Source: Patescibacteria group bacterium (lineage in GTDB: Bacteria > Patescibacteriota > Minisyncoccia > Phycocordibacterales > JACZSL01). From it: DNA of 40,555 nt. The position numbers and the translations under genes were made by a program. The DNA lies in NCBI GenBank assembly GCA_022561335.1, contig JADFRL010000006.1, forward strand, positions 1-40,555, given 5' to 3'. The notes beneath the pieces are model-generated. The model did not search any database. It saw only the letters and a program-made list of their open reading frames with translations, and was not told the DNA's origin. Below are positions 19,118 through 30,356 of this stretch, piece by piece (position 1 is the first letter of the stretch; the number at the start of each line of letters is the position of its first letter).

Positions 19118-22100
19118 ATGACATCTAAATTCGTACATCTTCACACGCATAGCCATTACAGTTTGCTGACAGCATTGCCAAAAATTAACGAGCTCGTAGA
19201 AGCGGCAAAAAAAAGAGAGATGCCTGCTCTCGCTCTCACCGATAATGGCAATCTCTACGGAGCAATAGAATTTTATAAGGCGTGCAACAAAGAGAAGATT
19301 AAACCTATTATTGGCATCGACGCATATGTTTCTTGCAGGACAAGACACGATAAAGATGCCGGCATTGATAATCGAAGAGCGCGACTCGTCTTGCTCGCCA
19401 AAAGAAAGCAGGGCTATAAAAATCTTATTCAGCTAGTTACCAAATCGAATCTAGAGGGATTTTACTATAAACCACGCGTTGACCATGAACTCCTTGAACA
19501 ATACGGGAATGATCTCATCGCTATCATTCCTTCGTTTAGCGGTGAAACAACTCTTGCGCTCAAAGCTCGTGATACAGAAAAAGCTGCAGAACTTGTAACG
19601 CTGTATAAAAAAATCTTCGGCAGGGAAAATGTATACCTTGAAATTACACATCACAGAGAGATAGAAGGCCACGAGGATCTTATGGAGCGCATTATAAAAC
19701 TCTCCCAAGATACAAAAACTCCGCTCGTTGCCGCTCACGATGTCTATTATATTGACCCGAAAGACAGGCGTGCCCGAGACACTCTACTCAAAATCCAAAC
19801 GAATACTGACTTCCATGACAGCCCGTCTGCTGATCGGAATGAGGATTTTTCATTCATCAACTCTTCCCGGGCAGAAGAGCTTTTCAAGAAGACCCCCGAA
19901 GCCCTCGAAAACACGCTTGATATTGCTGACCAGTGTGACATCAAACTGGAACTTGGAAAATGGGTTTTTCCTAATTTAAATATTGAGAAAGGACATTCTT
20001 ATGATGAAGAGCTTAGATTTAACGTATATGAGAACATCAAGAAAAGGGGGCTTAAAAAAACATCGGAGGTAGTTAAGCGTATTGAGTATGAACTTAAAAT
20101 TATCAAGGACAAAGGATATGCATCCTACTTTCTTGTCGTAAGTGACCTCCTCAACTATGCACATGAGCACAATATACTCACCACAACTCGAGGTTCAGCC
20201 GCCGGTTCAATTGTTTCCTACTTAAGCAAGATTACAAATGTGAATCCTCTTGAGTACAAACTGCCCTTTGAACGTTTTCTCTATCCTGAACGTCCTTCAG
20301 CCCCTGACATTGATATGGATTTCGCCGATAATCGCAGGGATGAAATGATCCAGTATGCAAAAGATAAGTATGGTGAAGACAAAGTAGCACAAATCGGAAC
20401 TTTTGGAACTATGATGGCGCGAGGAGTGGTGCGCGACGTAGCTCGTGCTCTTGGATATCCTTATGACACCGGTGACAAAATTGCTAAACTCATCCCTTTT
20501 GGCTCGCAAGGTTTTCCCATGACCATTGATCAGGCATTGGATACGACACCCGAGCTTAAAGAACTATACAAAAAAGATACTGACGTAAAAGATGTTATTG
20601 AACTCGCCAAACAACTTGAAGGCAATGCCCGTCATATTTCCACTCATGCCGCAGGTGTCGTCATAGCTCCGACACCGCTTACTGACTTCGTTCCTGTGCA
20701 GTTTGACCCCAAAGGTGGGAAGATTGTCACACAGTATGATATGTATTCTATAGAAGACGCCGGCCTTCTTAAATTTGATTTCCTCGGCATAAAAAACCTT
20801 TCAATTCTTTCTGACTCAGTACAAAGAGCAAAAGAGCGGCACAATGTTGATATTGATATTGAAAATATTTCACTTGATGATAAAAAAACCTATGAGATGA
20901 TCTCGAGAGGTGAGACTATGGGACTTTTCCAGTTAGGAGGTTCCGGGATGACGAGATACATCAAAGAACTAAAACCTTCTTCTATTCATGATATTAACGC
21001 CATAGTTGCTCTCTATCGCCCCGGACCTATGGAAGTAATCCCCGAATACATCAGGAGGAAAAACAATCCCAAACTTGTTTCCTATTTAGATCCGAGGATG
21101 GAGAAGTATCTTAAGGAATCATATGGACTCATCATTTATCAGGATGACCTTCTCTTAAGCGCCATCGAACTTGCGGGTTACTCTTGGCTCGAAGTTGATA
21201 AATTTAGAAAAGCCGTCGGCAAAAAAATTCCAGCCGAAATGGCCGCACAAAAAGAAAAATTCACCAAAGGTATCATAGAAGGCGGTCAAACAGAACAATT
21301 CGCCAAGAAACTCTGGAAATTGGTCGAGCCCTTCCAGTCATACGGTTTCAATAAGGCGCACGCGGCAAGCTACGGAAAGGTTGCTTACCAGACCGCTTAC
21401 ATGAAAGCCAACTTTCCCATCGAATATATGACAGCCCTCCTTACGGCTGATGCCGGCAACGTAGAAAAAATTGCTGAAATTATCACTGAATGCAGTAGAA
21501 TGGGCATCCCCGTATTACCACCTGATGTAAATGAAAGTTTCAGCGACTTTACAATTGTACGAGACAATACCGGCAAAGAAGCCATACGATTTGGATTGTA
21601 TTCAATAAAAAATTTCGGGGAGGGTGTCTCGGGCGCAATAATTAAGGAACGCGGGGAAAAGGGAAAATTTAAGTCGCTTGCCGATTTTCTCTCTCGAGTG
21701 CAAGACAGAAATCTAAACCGTAAGTCCCTTGAATCACTCATTAAATGTGGAGCACTTGATATATTTGCTGAACGCGGTGTCATGTTTTCAAATATCGAAA
21801 ATCTTCTTGTTTACAGTAGAGAGTTTGCAGTTATGTCGAAGAACCAAGATTCTCTTTTTAAGACACTTCCGCAACAAGAAGACGCTCCCCCCATTACGCT
21901 TGAAAAAACAGCCCCTATAGAGAAAAACAAAAAACTTGCTTGGGAAAAAGAGCTTCTGGGCCTTTATATATCAGGCCACCCACTTGATAGCTTCAAAAAA
22001 ATACTCGAAAAGCGCACCGTGACCATTAAAATAATCGAAGACAAACTCAAGGAAGGCATGCTCACAGTCGCTTGCGGCATTGTTGATGAAGTAAAGCCTA

Positions 22101-22318
22101 TCGTAACTAAAAGCGGTAATAGGATGGCATTCCTTAAAATATCAGATTTTACAAGCAGTATTGAAATTGTCGTCTTTCCAAAAATATTTTCTGCATATAA
22201 AGATTTACTTCAGCCTGAATCGTGCATTGTCATCAAGGGAAGAAAATCCCTGCGCAACGGAGAAGTAAGTCTCATCGCTGAAACAATAACAAAGCTCGAT
22301 CCTGAAACAAAAAAATGA
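19118..22318 (+). CDS. dnaE: DNA polymerase III alpha subunit
   Basis: PHP domain FVHLHTHSHYSLL; RPSAPDIDMDFADNRRDEMI; YGFNKAHAASYGKVAYQTAYMKANFP; C-terminal OB fold. Start set at MTSKFVHLHTH. Confidence 0.97.
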   Translation: MTSKFVHLHTHSHYSLLTALPKINELVEAAKKREMPALALTDNGNLYGAIEFYKACNKEKIKPIIGIDAYVSCRTRHDKDAGIDNRRARLVLLAKRKQGYKNLIQLVTKSNLEGFYYKPRVDHELLEQYGNDLIAIIPSFSGETTLALKARDTEKAAELVTLYKKIFGRENVYLEITHHREIEGHEDLMERIIKLSQDTKTPLVAAHDVYYIDPKDRRARDTLLKIQTNTDFHDSPSADRNEDFSFINSSRAEELFKKTPEALENTLDIADQCDIKLELGKWVFPNLNIEKGHSYDEELRFNVYENIKKRGLKKTSEVVKRIEYELKIIKDKGYASYFLVVSDLLNYAHEHNILTTTRGSAAGSIVSYLSKITNVNPLEYKLPFERFLYPERPSAPDIDMDFADNRRDEMIQYAKDKYGEDKVAQIGTFGTMMARGVVRDVARALGYPYDTGDKIAKLIPFGSQGFPMTIDQALDTTPELKELYKKDTDVKDVIELAKQLEGNARHISTHAAGVVIAPTPLTDFVPVQFDPKGGKIVTQYDMYSIEDAGLLKFDFLGIKNLSILSDSVQRAKERHNVDIDIENISLDDKKTYEMISRGETMGLFQLGGSGMTRYIKELKPSSIHDINAIVALYRPGPMEVIPEYIRRKNNPKLVSYLDPRMEKYLKESYGLIIYQDDLLLSAIELAGYSWLEVDKFRKAVGKKIPAEMAAQKEKFTKGIIEGGQTEQFAKKLWKLVEPFQSYGFNKAHAASYGKVAYQTAYMKANFPIEYMTALLTADAGNVEKIAEIITECSRMGIPVLPPDVNESFSDFTIVRDNTGKEAIRFGLYSIKNFGEGVSGAIIKERGEKGKFKSLADFLSRVQDRNLNRKSLESLIKCGALDIFAERGVMFSNIENLLVYSREFAVMSKNQDSLFKTLPQQEDAPPITLEKTAPIEKNKKLAWEKELLGLYISGHPLDSFKKILEKRTVTIKIIEDKLKEGMLTVACGIVDEVKPIVTKSGNRMAFLKISDFTSSIEIVVFPKIFSAYKDLLQPESCIVIKGRKSLRNGEVSLIAETITKLDPETKK

Positions 22319-22345
22319 TTGACAAACGTATGTCCCGTGGGTACC

Positions 22346-22414
22346 ATGAAAATGATGATCCGCACTACTGCAACTGAAACTGCTGTACCGGCAGTAAAAG
22401 CCCTTGGAAGGTAG
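22346..22414 (+). CDS. Candidate threonine-rich leader peptide MKMMIRTTATETAVPAVKALGR
   Basis: 22-codon ORF with ACT ACT GCA ACT GAA ACT, followed by a strong hairpin and then thrS. Shorter than the ORF-track minimum. Confidence 0.3.
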   Translation: MKMMIRTTATETAVPAVKALGR

Positions 22415-22436
22415 TCTCAGTTGTAAGTACGTACAT

Positions 22437-22472
22437 GCGTAAAACGGTCTCCAAAGGATGACCGTTTTGCGT
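22437..22472 (+). terminator. 13-bp stem hairpin GCGTAAAACGGTC...GACCGTTTTGCGT
   Basis: Inverted repeat with one wobble pair and a 10-nt loop, between dnaE and thrS. Confidence 0.6.
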
Positions 22473-22652
22473 TAGTGGTATTTGAGAAGAGTTGTGTATA
22501 ATAAAGGTTCCTCGGCTTGAAGACACAAGGTTATTGAGCATGTATTATTTCCTTACAGGAACAGTGCATTTTTTGGATATTTTATTTCACTTTGCTCATA
22601 AAATACCTCAAAAGGTCTTCCAGCGCTCAGCGGGGTCGCACTTCAACCTTGG

Positions 22653-22698
22653 CCCCGCCTGCCAGTCGCCTTGAGGCTCCAGCCGATTGGCGGGCAGG
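22653..22698. repeat. ~45 bp hairpin repeat (copy 1)
   Basis: ccccgcctgccagtcgccttgaggctccagccgattggcgggcagg; reverse complement of 34307-34351 with a few substitutions. Confidence 0.8.
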
Positions 22699-22763
22699 TC
22701 GAAAATGCTCAAGCTTTTAGCTTGGCGTTTCGCTCGCTCTACGCCGCTAATAACGCATACACT

Positions 22764-24509
22764 ATGGAGAAAAAAGAACATCTTGAACAAGTGCGCCACT
22801 CGCTTGCTCATCTGCTTGCGGCGGCTGTTATGGAATTATGGCCGTCAGTTATGCGCGCCATAGGACCAGCAATTGATAACGGTTTTTATTATGACTTCGA
22901 ATTCAAAAAGCCTATTTCAGAAAATGATTTCCCCAAGATAGAGGAAAAAATGCGAGAAATATATCCGACGTGGAGCACATTTAATAAAATTAAACTTTCA
23001 AAAAAAGATGCGCTTCTCGAATATAAAGACAACCCGTACAAAAAAGAGCTCATCGAAGAATTCTCAAAAGAGGATGTACCGCTGTCTTTTTATCAATCGG
23101 GAGACTACAAGGATCTGTGCAAAGGCGGACATGTAAAAAATATGCAGAGCGTCGACATGAATGCTTTTAAACTCAACCGTATGGCAGGAGCCTACTGGAG
23201 GGGAGATGAAAAAAATACCATGCTCACCCGCATTTACGGACTCGCTTTTCATACTAAAGAAGAACTCGATTCATATATCGTTCAGCTTGAGGAAGCAAAA
23301 AAGAGAGACCACCGTAAGCTTGGAAAAGAGCTTGATTTGTTTATATTTTCAGAATTGATTGGCTCCGGACTCCCACTTTTCACACCAAAAGGCACTGTCT
23401 TGCGTGAAGAAATCAATACCTTTTCACAAGAGCTTAGAATCAAGCGTGGTTTTCTGAGAGTTTGGACACCGCATATAACTAAAAATGATTTATATAAAGT
23501 ATCCGGACATTGGGACAAATTTGGAGACGAACTCTTTTTGGTTACAAGTCAGGAGACAAAGGACCAATTGGTAATAAAGCCTATGAATTGTCCCCATCAT
23601 CAGCAAATTTACGCGTCACGCCCGCGAAGTTACCGCGACCTTCCCATTCGCTATCTCGAAACAACAACCATTTATCGAGATGAAAAGGCTGGTGAATTAC
23701 TCGGCCTCTCTCGTGTTCGCTCGATCACACAAGACGATTCGCATATTTTTTGCACTCCGCAGCAACTTGAAAAGGAATACGAACAAGTCATTGAGGTAGT
23801 TAAAGAATTTTATGAAAAGCTCGACATGCCGCTACGAATTCGCCTCTCATTCTGCGATCCTAAAACGCCTGAAAAATATCTCGGCGGTCAGTCCTTATGG
23901 GAGAGTTCGCAGGCGATTCTTACTAACGTGGTCAAAAAAAACAACATGGACTTCTTTATCGCAGAGGGAGAGGCGGTATTTTATGGTCCTAAAATTGACT
24001 TCATGGCTACCGATGTGCTTGGCAGAGAATGGCAGCTGGCAACAGGACAGCTCGATTTTGTCCAACCAGACCGTTTTAATCTCACCTATACTGACCTAGA
24101 CGGCAAAGATAAGACACCTATCATGATTCACTTTGCCGTTGCAGGCTCCCTCGAACGTTTTTTATCCGTCTATATCGAACACACGGGAGGAGCATTCCCC
24201 CTGTGGCTGTCACCTGTGCAAGTAAAGATACTGCCCATCAGTGAAAAACATCGGAAATATGCGCAAGAGATTCTTGGGAAATTGAGTGACGCTCAAATAC
24301 GAGTGGAACTTGATGGGAGTGATGAAACGCTTGGGAAGAAAATACGTCTTGCCAAACTCGAAAAGGTACCCTACTTTCTTGTTCTTGGAGACAAAGAAAT
24401 TAAAGAAAAAACTGTGACACTTGAGAATAGATACGGGAAACCATCAGAGTCTTTCTCTGTAGAAGAGTTGCTCACGAAACTCAAAGGAGAGATTGAAGCT
24501 AAAAAATAA
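22764..24509 (+). CDS. thrS: Threonyl-tRNA synthetase, no N-terminal TGS domain visible
   Basis: SAD-type editing region FKLNRMAGAYWRGDEKNTMLTRIYGLAF; catalytic motifs MNCPHHQQIYASRPRSYRDLPIRYLE, GLSRVRSITQDDSHIFC; anticodon-binding domain. Start set at MEKKEHLEQVRHSLAHLL. Confidence 0.96.
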   Translation: MEKKEHLEQVRHSLAHLLAAAVMELWPSVMRAIGPAIDNGFYYDFEFKKPISENDFPKIEEKMREIYPTWSTFNKIKLSKKDALLEYKDNPYKKELIEEFSKEDVPLSFYQSGDYKDLCKGGHVKNMQSVDMNAFKLNRMAGAYWRGDEKNTMLTRIYGLAFHTKEELDSYIVQLEEAKKRDHRKLGKELDLFIFSELIGSGLPLFTPKGTVLREEINTFSQELRIKRGFLRVWTPHITKNDLYKVSGHWDKFGDELFLVTSQETKDQLVIKPMNCPHHQQIYASRPRSYRDLPIRYLETTTIYRDEKAGELLGLSRVRSITQDDSHIFCTPQQLEKEYEQVIEVVKEFYEKLDMPLRIRLSFCDPKTPEKYLGGQSLWESSQAILTNVVKKNNMDFFIAEGEAVFYGPKIDFMATDVLGREWQLATGQLDFVQPDRFNLTYTDLDGKDKTPIMIHFAVAGSLERFLSVYIEHTGGAFPLWLSPVQVKILPISEKHRKYAQEILGKLSDAQIRVELDGSDETLGKKIRLAKLEKVPYFLVLGDKEIKEKTVTLENRYGKPSESFSVEELLTKLKGEIEAKK

Positions 24510-24553
24510 ACACTCTTTCTCCACGGCTCTCCTCAATACCACAATACCAAACC

Positions 24554-24599
24554 AAAACAACCTAACACTTTCACGATCGTGAATCATTGAGGTTGTTTT
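24554..24599 (+). terminator. Nested hairpin terminator after thrS
   Basis: AAAACAACCT...AGGTTGTTTT outer stem enclosing TTCACGATCGTGAA. Confidence 0.7.
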
Positions 24600-24683
24600 C
24601 TGAAGAATACTAAAATCACTCTTTCTTGTCCGCTGGTATAGCGATGGGATATTTCCTCTCCCCAGTCGAGCCTTATCCTTTAA

Positions 24684-24950
24684 AAGGCCTCCCGCCGCCC
24701 AAGCGAAAGTTAGTCATCTTAGAACCTTTCGCAGCTCTTTTATTTCATGCCTGAGCAAGGATTCCTCTTTGAAATGCCTTACATTTTTCAGTAAAGCAAG
24801 GATTGTTTTTTAGAAAACCTCACGGAGCTCCCTCTTCCCGTTAAAACGAGGGTTTCTATTTGAAATGCCTTGCACAGTGCGACGGCGCGAGCAGAGCAAA
24901 TTTTCAGTAGAAAATTATGTGTGTATTTCAAATAGAAATCCGAGTGCCCC
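24684..24950 (-). repeat. Repeat array B: about four units related to array A plus a leader beginning at the gyrB stop codon
   Basis: Units ~24828-24877, ~24784-24827 (shortened), ~24735-24783 and ~24684-24734 share AGCnAGG(G/A)TT...GAAAT/CCT...CAG with array A. Confidence 0.8.
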
Positions 24951-27200
<2,250 letters not shown>

Positions 27201-27266
27201 CTATTTTACAAAATCATACACAGTTAAATAAGCGCTAAAAATTGACTTTTCAAAAATAGTATGACT

Positions 27267-27806
27267 TTAAAATCCCTTGGATTGAAAATTAAATTCGCAG
27301 TGGATATTCCATCTTTTCCCATCGTGTTTAAGAAGTGCGATGGAGTCAAATGAATTTTTAAAATATGGTTTATCATCCTTGATAAAATTCCAAATATAAT
27401 TAAATTTTTGCTGAATATATCTTACTGCTATCGTCGTATGGAGTTTTCTGTTGTTTTCATACCGTCCAAAATTTAACCATTTTAGCTCCATTAATTTCTT
27501 ATTTAAACAATCAATTGTTCTCATCGCCTCATACGATGCATGCACATCAATATAGATAACCTTATTGTTGAAGTGACCAAAACCGCTGAGAGTAATCGTT
27601 GACGATACCTGCTTCTGCGCAAACGCCTCCAAAAGTTTCTCTACCTCGTCAGTAGTCTTGGTTTTAAACGGAGCTTTAAATGTGATATGGGGTGGAATTT
27701 TTAAATGAAGAGGATAAGTATTAAATGTTTCAGAAATTTCCTTGCGGAGCGCATTGTGGTAGGCTCCAGCTTTTCCTCGAATTAAATAACCTATAAAATA
27801 AAGCAT
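27267..27806 (-). CDS. 2'-5' RNA ligase / 2H phosphoesterase family protein
   Basis: Two HxT motifs: IPPHITFKAPF and RKLHTTIAVRY. Confidence 0.85.
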   Translation of the reverse strand: MLYFIGYLIRGKAGAYHNALRKEISETFNTYPLHLKIPPHITFKAPFKTKTTDEVEKLLEAFAQKQVSSTITLSGFGHFNNKVIYIDVHASYEAMRTIDCLNKKLMELKWLNFGRYENNRKLHTTIAVRYIQQKFNYIWNFIKDDKPYFKNSFDSIALLKHDGKRWNIHCEFNFQSKGF

Positions 27807-27848
27807 ACTGCGCTTATTTTGTATACCTCTTTGAATCTATTTCGAGTT

Positions 27849-30209
27849 TTATCGTATTTTCCAAACTGCTTTCGACTCAAGTTTCTTAGTAATGTTTTCT
27901 ATAACTCTGTTTATCTCGGTATCAGACAATGTTTTTTCCTGTGATTGAAAGACAAGTCTAAATGCATACGATATTTTCTCATCTTTCTTATACGTATCAA
28001 AAAGTGTAACCCTCACGAGTAACTCTCCTGCTTCTTTTTTTATTGCTTTAAGCACCTCGCCATCTCGTACATTTTTTGGCACCCAGACGGCAATATCACG
28101 CAATACAAAAGGATACATCGATATGATCTGATACAGTATCTTCTTCGGTTCTCTCTCGACACGTCTATACGTTTCAGGCTGTGGCAGTTTTTCAAGAACT
28201 TCATCGAAATTTATTTCAAAAATACCGTCTTTTATTTCCCCCTTTATTTCGACTCTAAGTTCCTTTGAAATCAGTGCAATCATATTCTTTACTTCATCAT
28301 CATCTTCCTCTTTCTTGCCTTTCTTAGTGTTGCGTATACCAAGAGCAAATGAGGTATACTCCTTTTCCTGTTTAAAAACGGTCCCATATCCAAAAATATT
28401 AATCACCTGAAGCCCTAAAAGATCAGCGTAGTGCGCATTAAATTCTAGACTCTCCCCTATCCCCTCCCGTAAATTGCTACGAAGCCAATTCTTGTCAGAA
28501 GCTAAGGCGTTTTCTAGTTCTACTTCTCCACTGCCCCGAAACGTATACGTATACACTTCACTGAAACCTCTCTCTTCAAGCAAGTTTCTGATTTGTTCTC
28601 CATAGTAAAATCGCTTGTTTACAATTACATCTGTATCGAGCTTCCTTAGTGTATCAGATGCAATGTTTTCGTAGCCGTAAATCCGTCCGATTTCTTCAAT
28701 TAAATCTTCCTTAATACGTAAATCGAGTCGTTCAAAGGGCACGGTGATCACATATCGAGCATTATTATCAGTCATGCGCCGATATCCAACAATATTTTTA
28801 AAATCAGGACTCTTATCGAGCTTCTCGATTACCACCTTTCCTTTACTGTCCTTGCCAGATGCATGAATCACTTTCCCCTCTCCTAGATACAAACCGCAAT
28901 GGCTCACACCCGTAGGAACATCAGTCCCGGGCATAAAAATGATCGTCTTGTGATGAATTTGATCTGCATCACCACCAACAGAAAAAACGAGATCCCCCGG
29001 CTGGACGCTCTCTTCATTTATTTTTTGTCCATAGACGAATTGATCGACAGAAATACGGGGAATACCGACGCCGCCTTCTATGAACAGATGGCGCGTGAAC
29101 GAAGAACAGTCAAAGGTCGCTGTTCCGTCATAGGCAAGACTTGAAAAATATTTATATGGAGTTCCTACATAGGCGGGCGCAAGACTCAGTACCGTATCTA
29201 CAGGTCTTACTTTTTTATACTCGAAGCCAAGTCGATCTAAAATATCCTCTACACCCCTTTCCTCCATATGTGAGCCGAGCAACTTATTAATCTCGGTAAT
29301 TGATACTCCCAACTTATAGGGTCCGGGCTTCCGAGGAAAAAAATCAACGTAACCAGCAAGCTTCCCCCCAGCAATATCTAGGATAAGTTCTACCGCATAA
29401 CAAAGCGCTGGCTCTGTCAATTGAACAGGTAGCTCATTTTCAAAACGCGTCGATGCATCAGTGCGAAGTTTCAGTGACTTTGATGTCCTGCGCACACTAA
29501 CCGGATTAAAATTCGCGCACTCTATAATAAGATTCTTCGTAGTACTATCAATTTCAGCAGCCTTTCCCCCTTTAACGCCGGCTATACCTATTGGTCGGCC
29601 GCTTTGACCATCTGTTACAAGCACGTTACTTTCGATGAGTTCATACTTCTCCCCGGTCAACACGGTCAGACTCTCACCCTCTTTTGCGTTCCTAACAGTT
29701 ATCGTGTACCTGCCATTCTTTTGAACCAACTTACCACTGTCAAACGCGTGAAGTGGCTGGCCAAGATCGAACATTACATAATTAGTCGCATCAACAATAT
29801 TATTGATAGATTTTTGGCCAAGTGCCAGAAGATGATCTTTAAGCCAGGTGGGTGTCGGACCGACAGAGACACCTTCAATAACTGCAGCGCTAAAACGTCT
29901 GCACAGTGTATTGTCCTCTACAATCACTTCAAGCAAATTTGTAGTGGGCTCAAGAATTCTATTTTCAGAGAGGATATCCTTTTTAAGCGGGAGATCCAGT
30001 ATCGTCGAAATTTCTTTAGCTATCCCCCGATGTGAAAGACAGTCATGAGCCCGATTAGGCAGCACGTCAACGTCAAGAACTGAATCATTCTCAATTTCTT
30101 CAACCCCTTCAACTTCAAAGGCGTGAAATGTCAATATACGGGCAAGCTTGTCTGACTTGGGAAGCGGTTTGTCAAAGTATTTTTGGAGCCATTGTTTGCT
30201 AACGAGCAT
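27849..30209 (-). CDS. pheT: Phenylalanyl-tRNA synthetase beta subunit with an inserted NlpC/P60 domain
   Basis: B3/B4-like N-terminal half, B5 (SITEINKLLGSHMEERGVEDILDRLGFEYKKV ... YVITVPFERLDLRIKEDLIEEIGRIYGYENI), C-terminal ferredoxin-fold anticodon-binding domain; NlpC/P60 between the two B5 halves. Confidence 0.95.
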   Translation of the reverse strand: MLVSKQWLQKYFDKPLPKSDKLARILTFHAFEVEGVEEIENDSVLDVDVLPNRAHDCLSHRGIAKEISTILDLPLKKDILSENRILEPTTNLLEVIVEDNTLCRRFSAAVIEGVSVGPTPTWLKDHLLALGQKSINNIVDATNYVMFDLGQPLHAFDSGKLVQKNGRYTITVRNAKEGESLTVLTGEKYELIESNVLVTDGQSGRPIGIAGVKGGKAAEIDSTTKNLIIECANFNPVSVRRTSKSLKLRTDASTRFENELPVQLTEPALCYAVELILDIAGGKLAGYVDFFPRKPGPYKLGVSITEINKLLGSHMEERGVEDILDRLGFEYKKVRPVDTVLSLAPAYVGTPYKYFSSLAYDGTATFDCSSFTRHLFIEGGVGIPRISVDQFVYGQKINEESVQPGDLVFSVGGDADQIHHKTIIFMPGTDVPTGVSHCGLYLGEGKVIHASGKDSKGKVVIEKLDKSPDFKNIVGYRRMTDNNARYVITVPFERLDLRIKEDLIEEIGRIYGYENIASDTLRKLDTDVIVNKRFYYGEQIRNLLEERGFSEVYTYTFRGSGEVELENALASDKNWLRSNLREGIGESLEFNAHYADLLGLQVINIFGYGTVFKQEKEYTSFALGIRNTKKGKKEEDDDEVKNMIALISKELRVEIKGEIKDGIFEINFDEVLEKLPQPETYRRVEREPKKILYQIISMYPFVLRDIAVWVPKNVRDGEVLKAIKKEAGELLVRVTLFDTYKKDEKISYAFRLVFQSQEKTLSDTEINRVIENITKKLESKAVWKIR

Positions 30210-30261
30210 GATAGATTCTCTTAACGAATGCGCGTGCAGACGAACTTAAGTCCCAAAGAAT

Positions 30262-30299
30262 CACCACCCAGCGCCTTTCGCGAAAGGCGCTGGGTGGTG
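30262..30299. repeat. Perfect 38-bp palindrome in the pheS-pheT spacer
   Basis: CACCACCCAGCGCCTTTCG|CGAAAGGCGCTGGGTGGTG. Confidence 0.9.
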
Positions 30300-30306
30300 T
30301 CTCGCA

Positions 30307-30348
30307 CCCATGATTGGGGATGCAACTCGTTGTGTTCCCGATCATGGG
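30307..30348. repeat. 42-nt hairpin with a 20-bp stem in the pheS-pheT spacer
   Basis: CCCATGATTGGGGATGCAAC-TC-GTTGTGTTCCCGATCATGGG, fully paired if G.T pairs are allowed. Confidence 0.8.
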
Positions 30349-30356
30349 CAAAGCTA

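Noticed and set aside
22316-22318. Alternative genetic code with UGA read as an amino acid, as in some CPR lineages
   Set aside because: dnaE and rnr both end at UGA at the expected C-terminus, so UGA appears to be a normal stop; an RF2 gene would be expected elsewhere.
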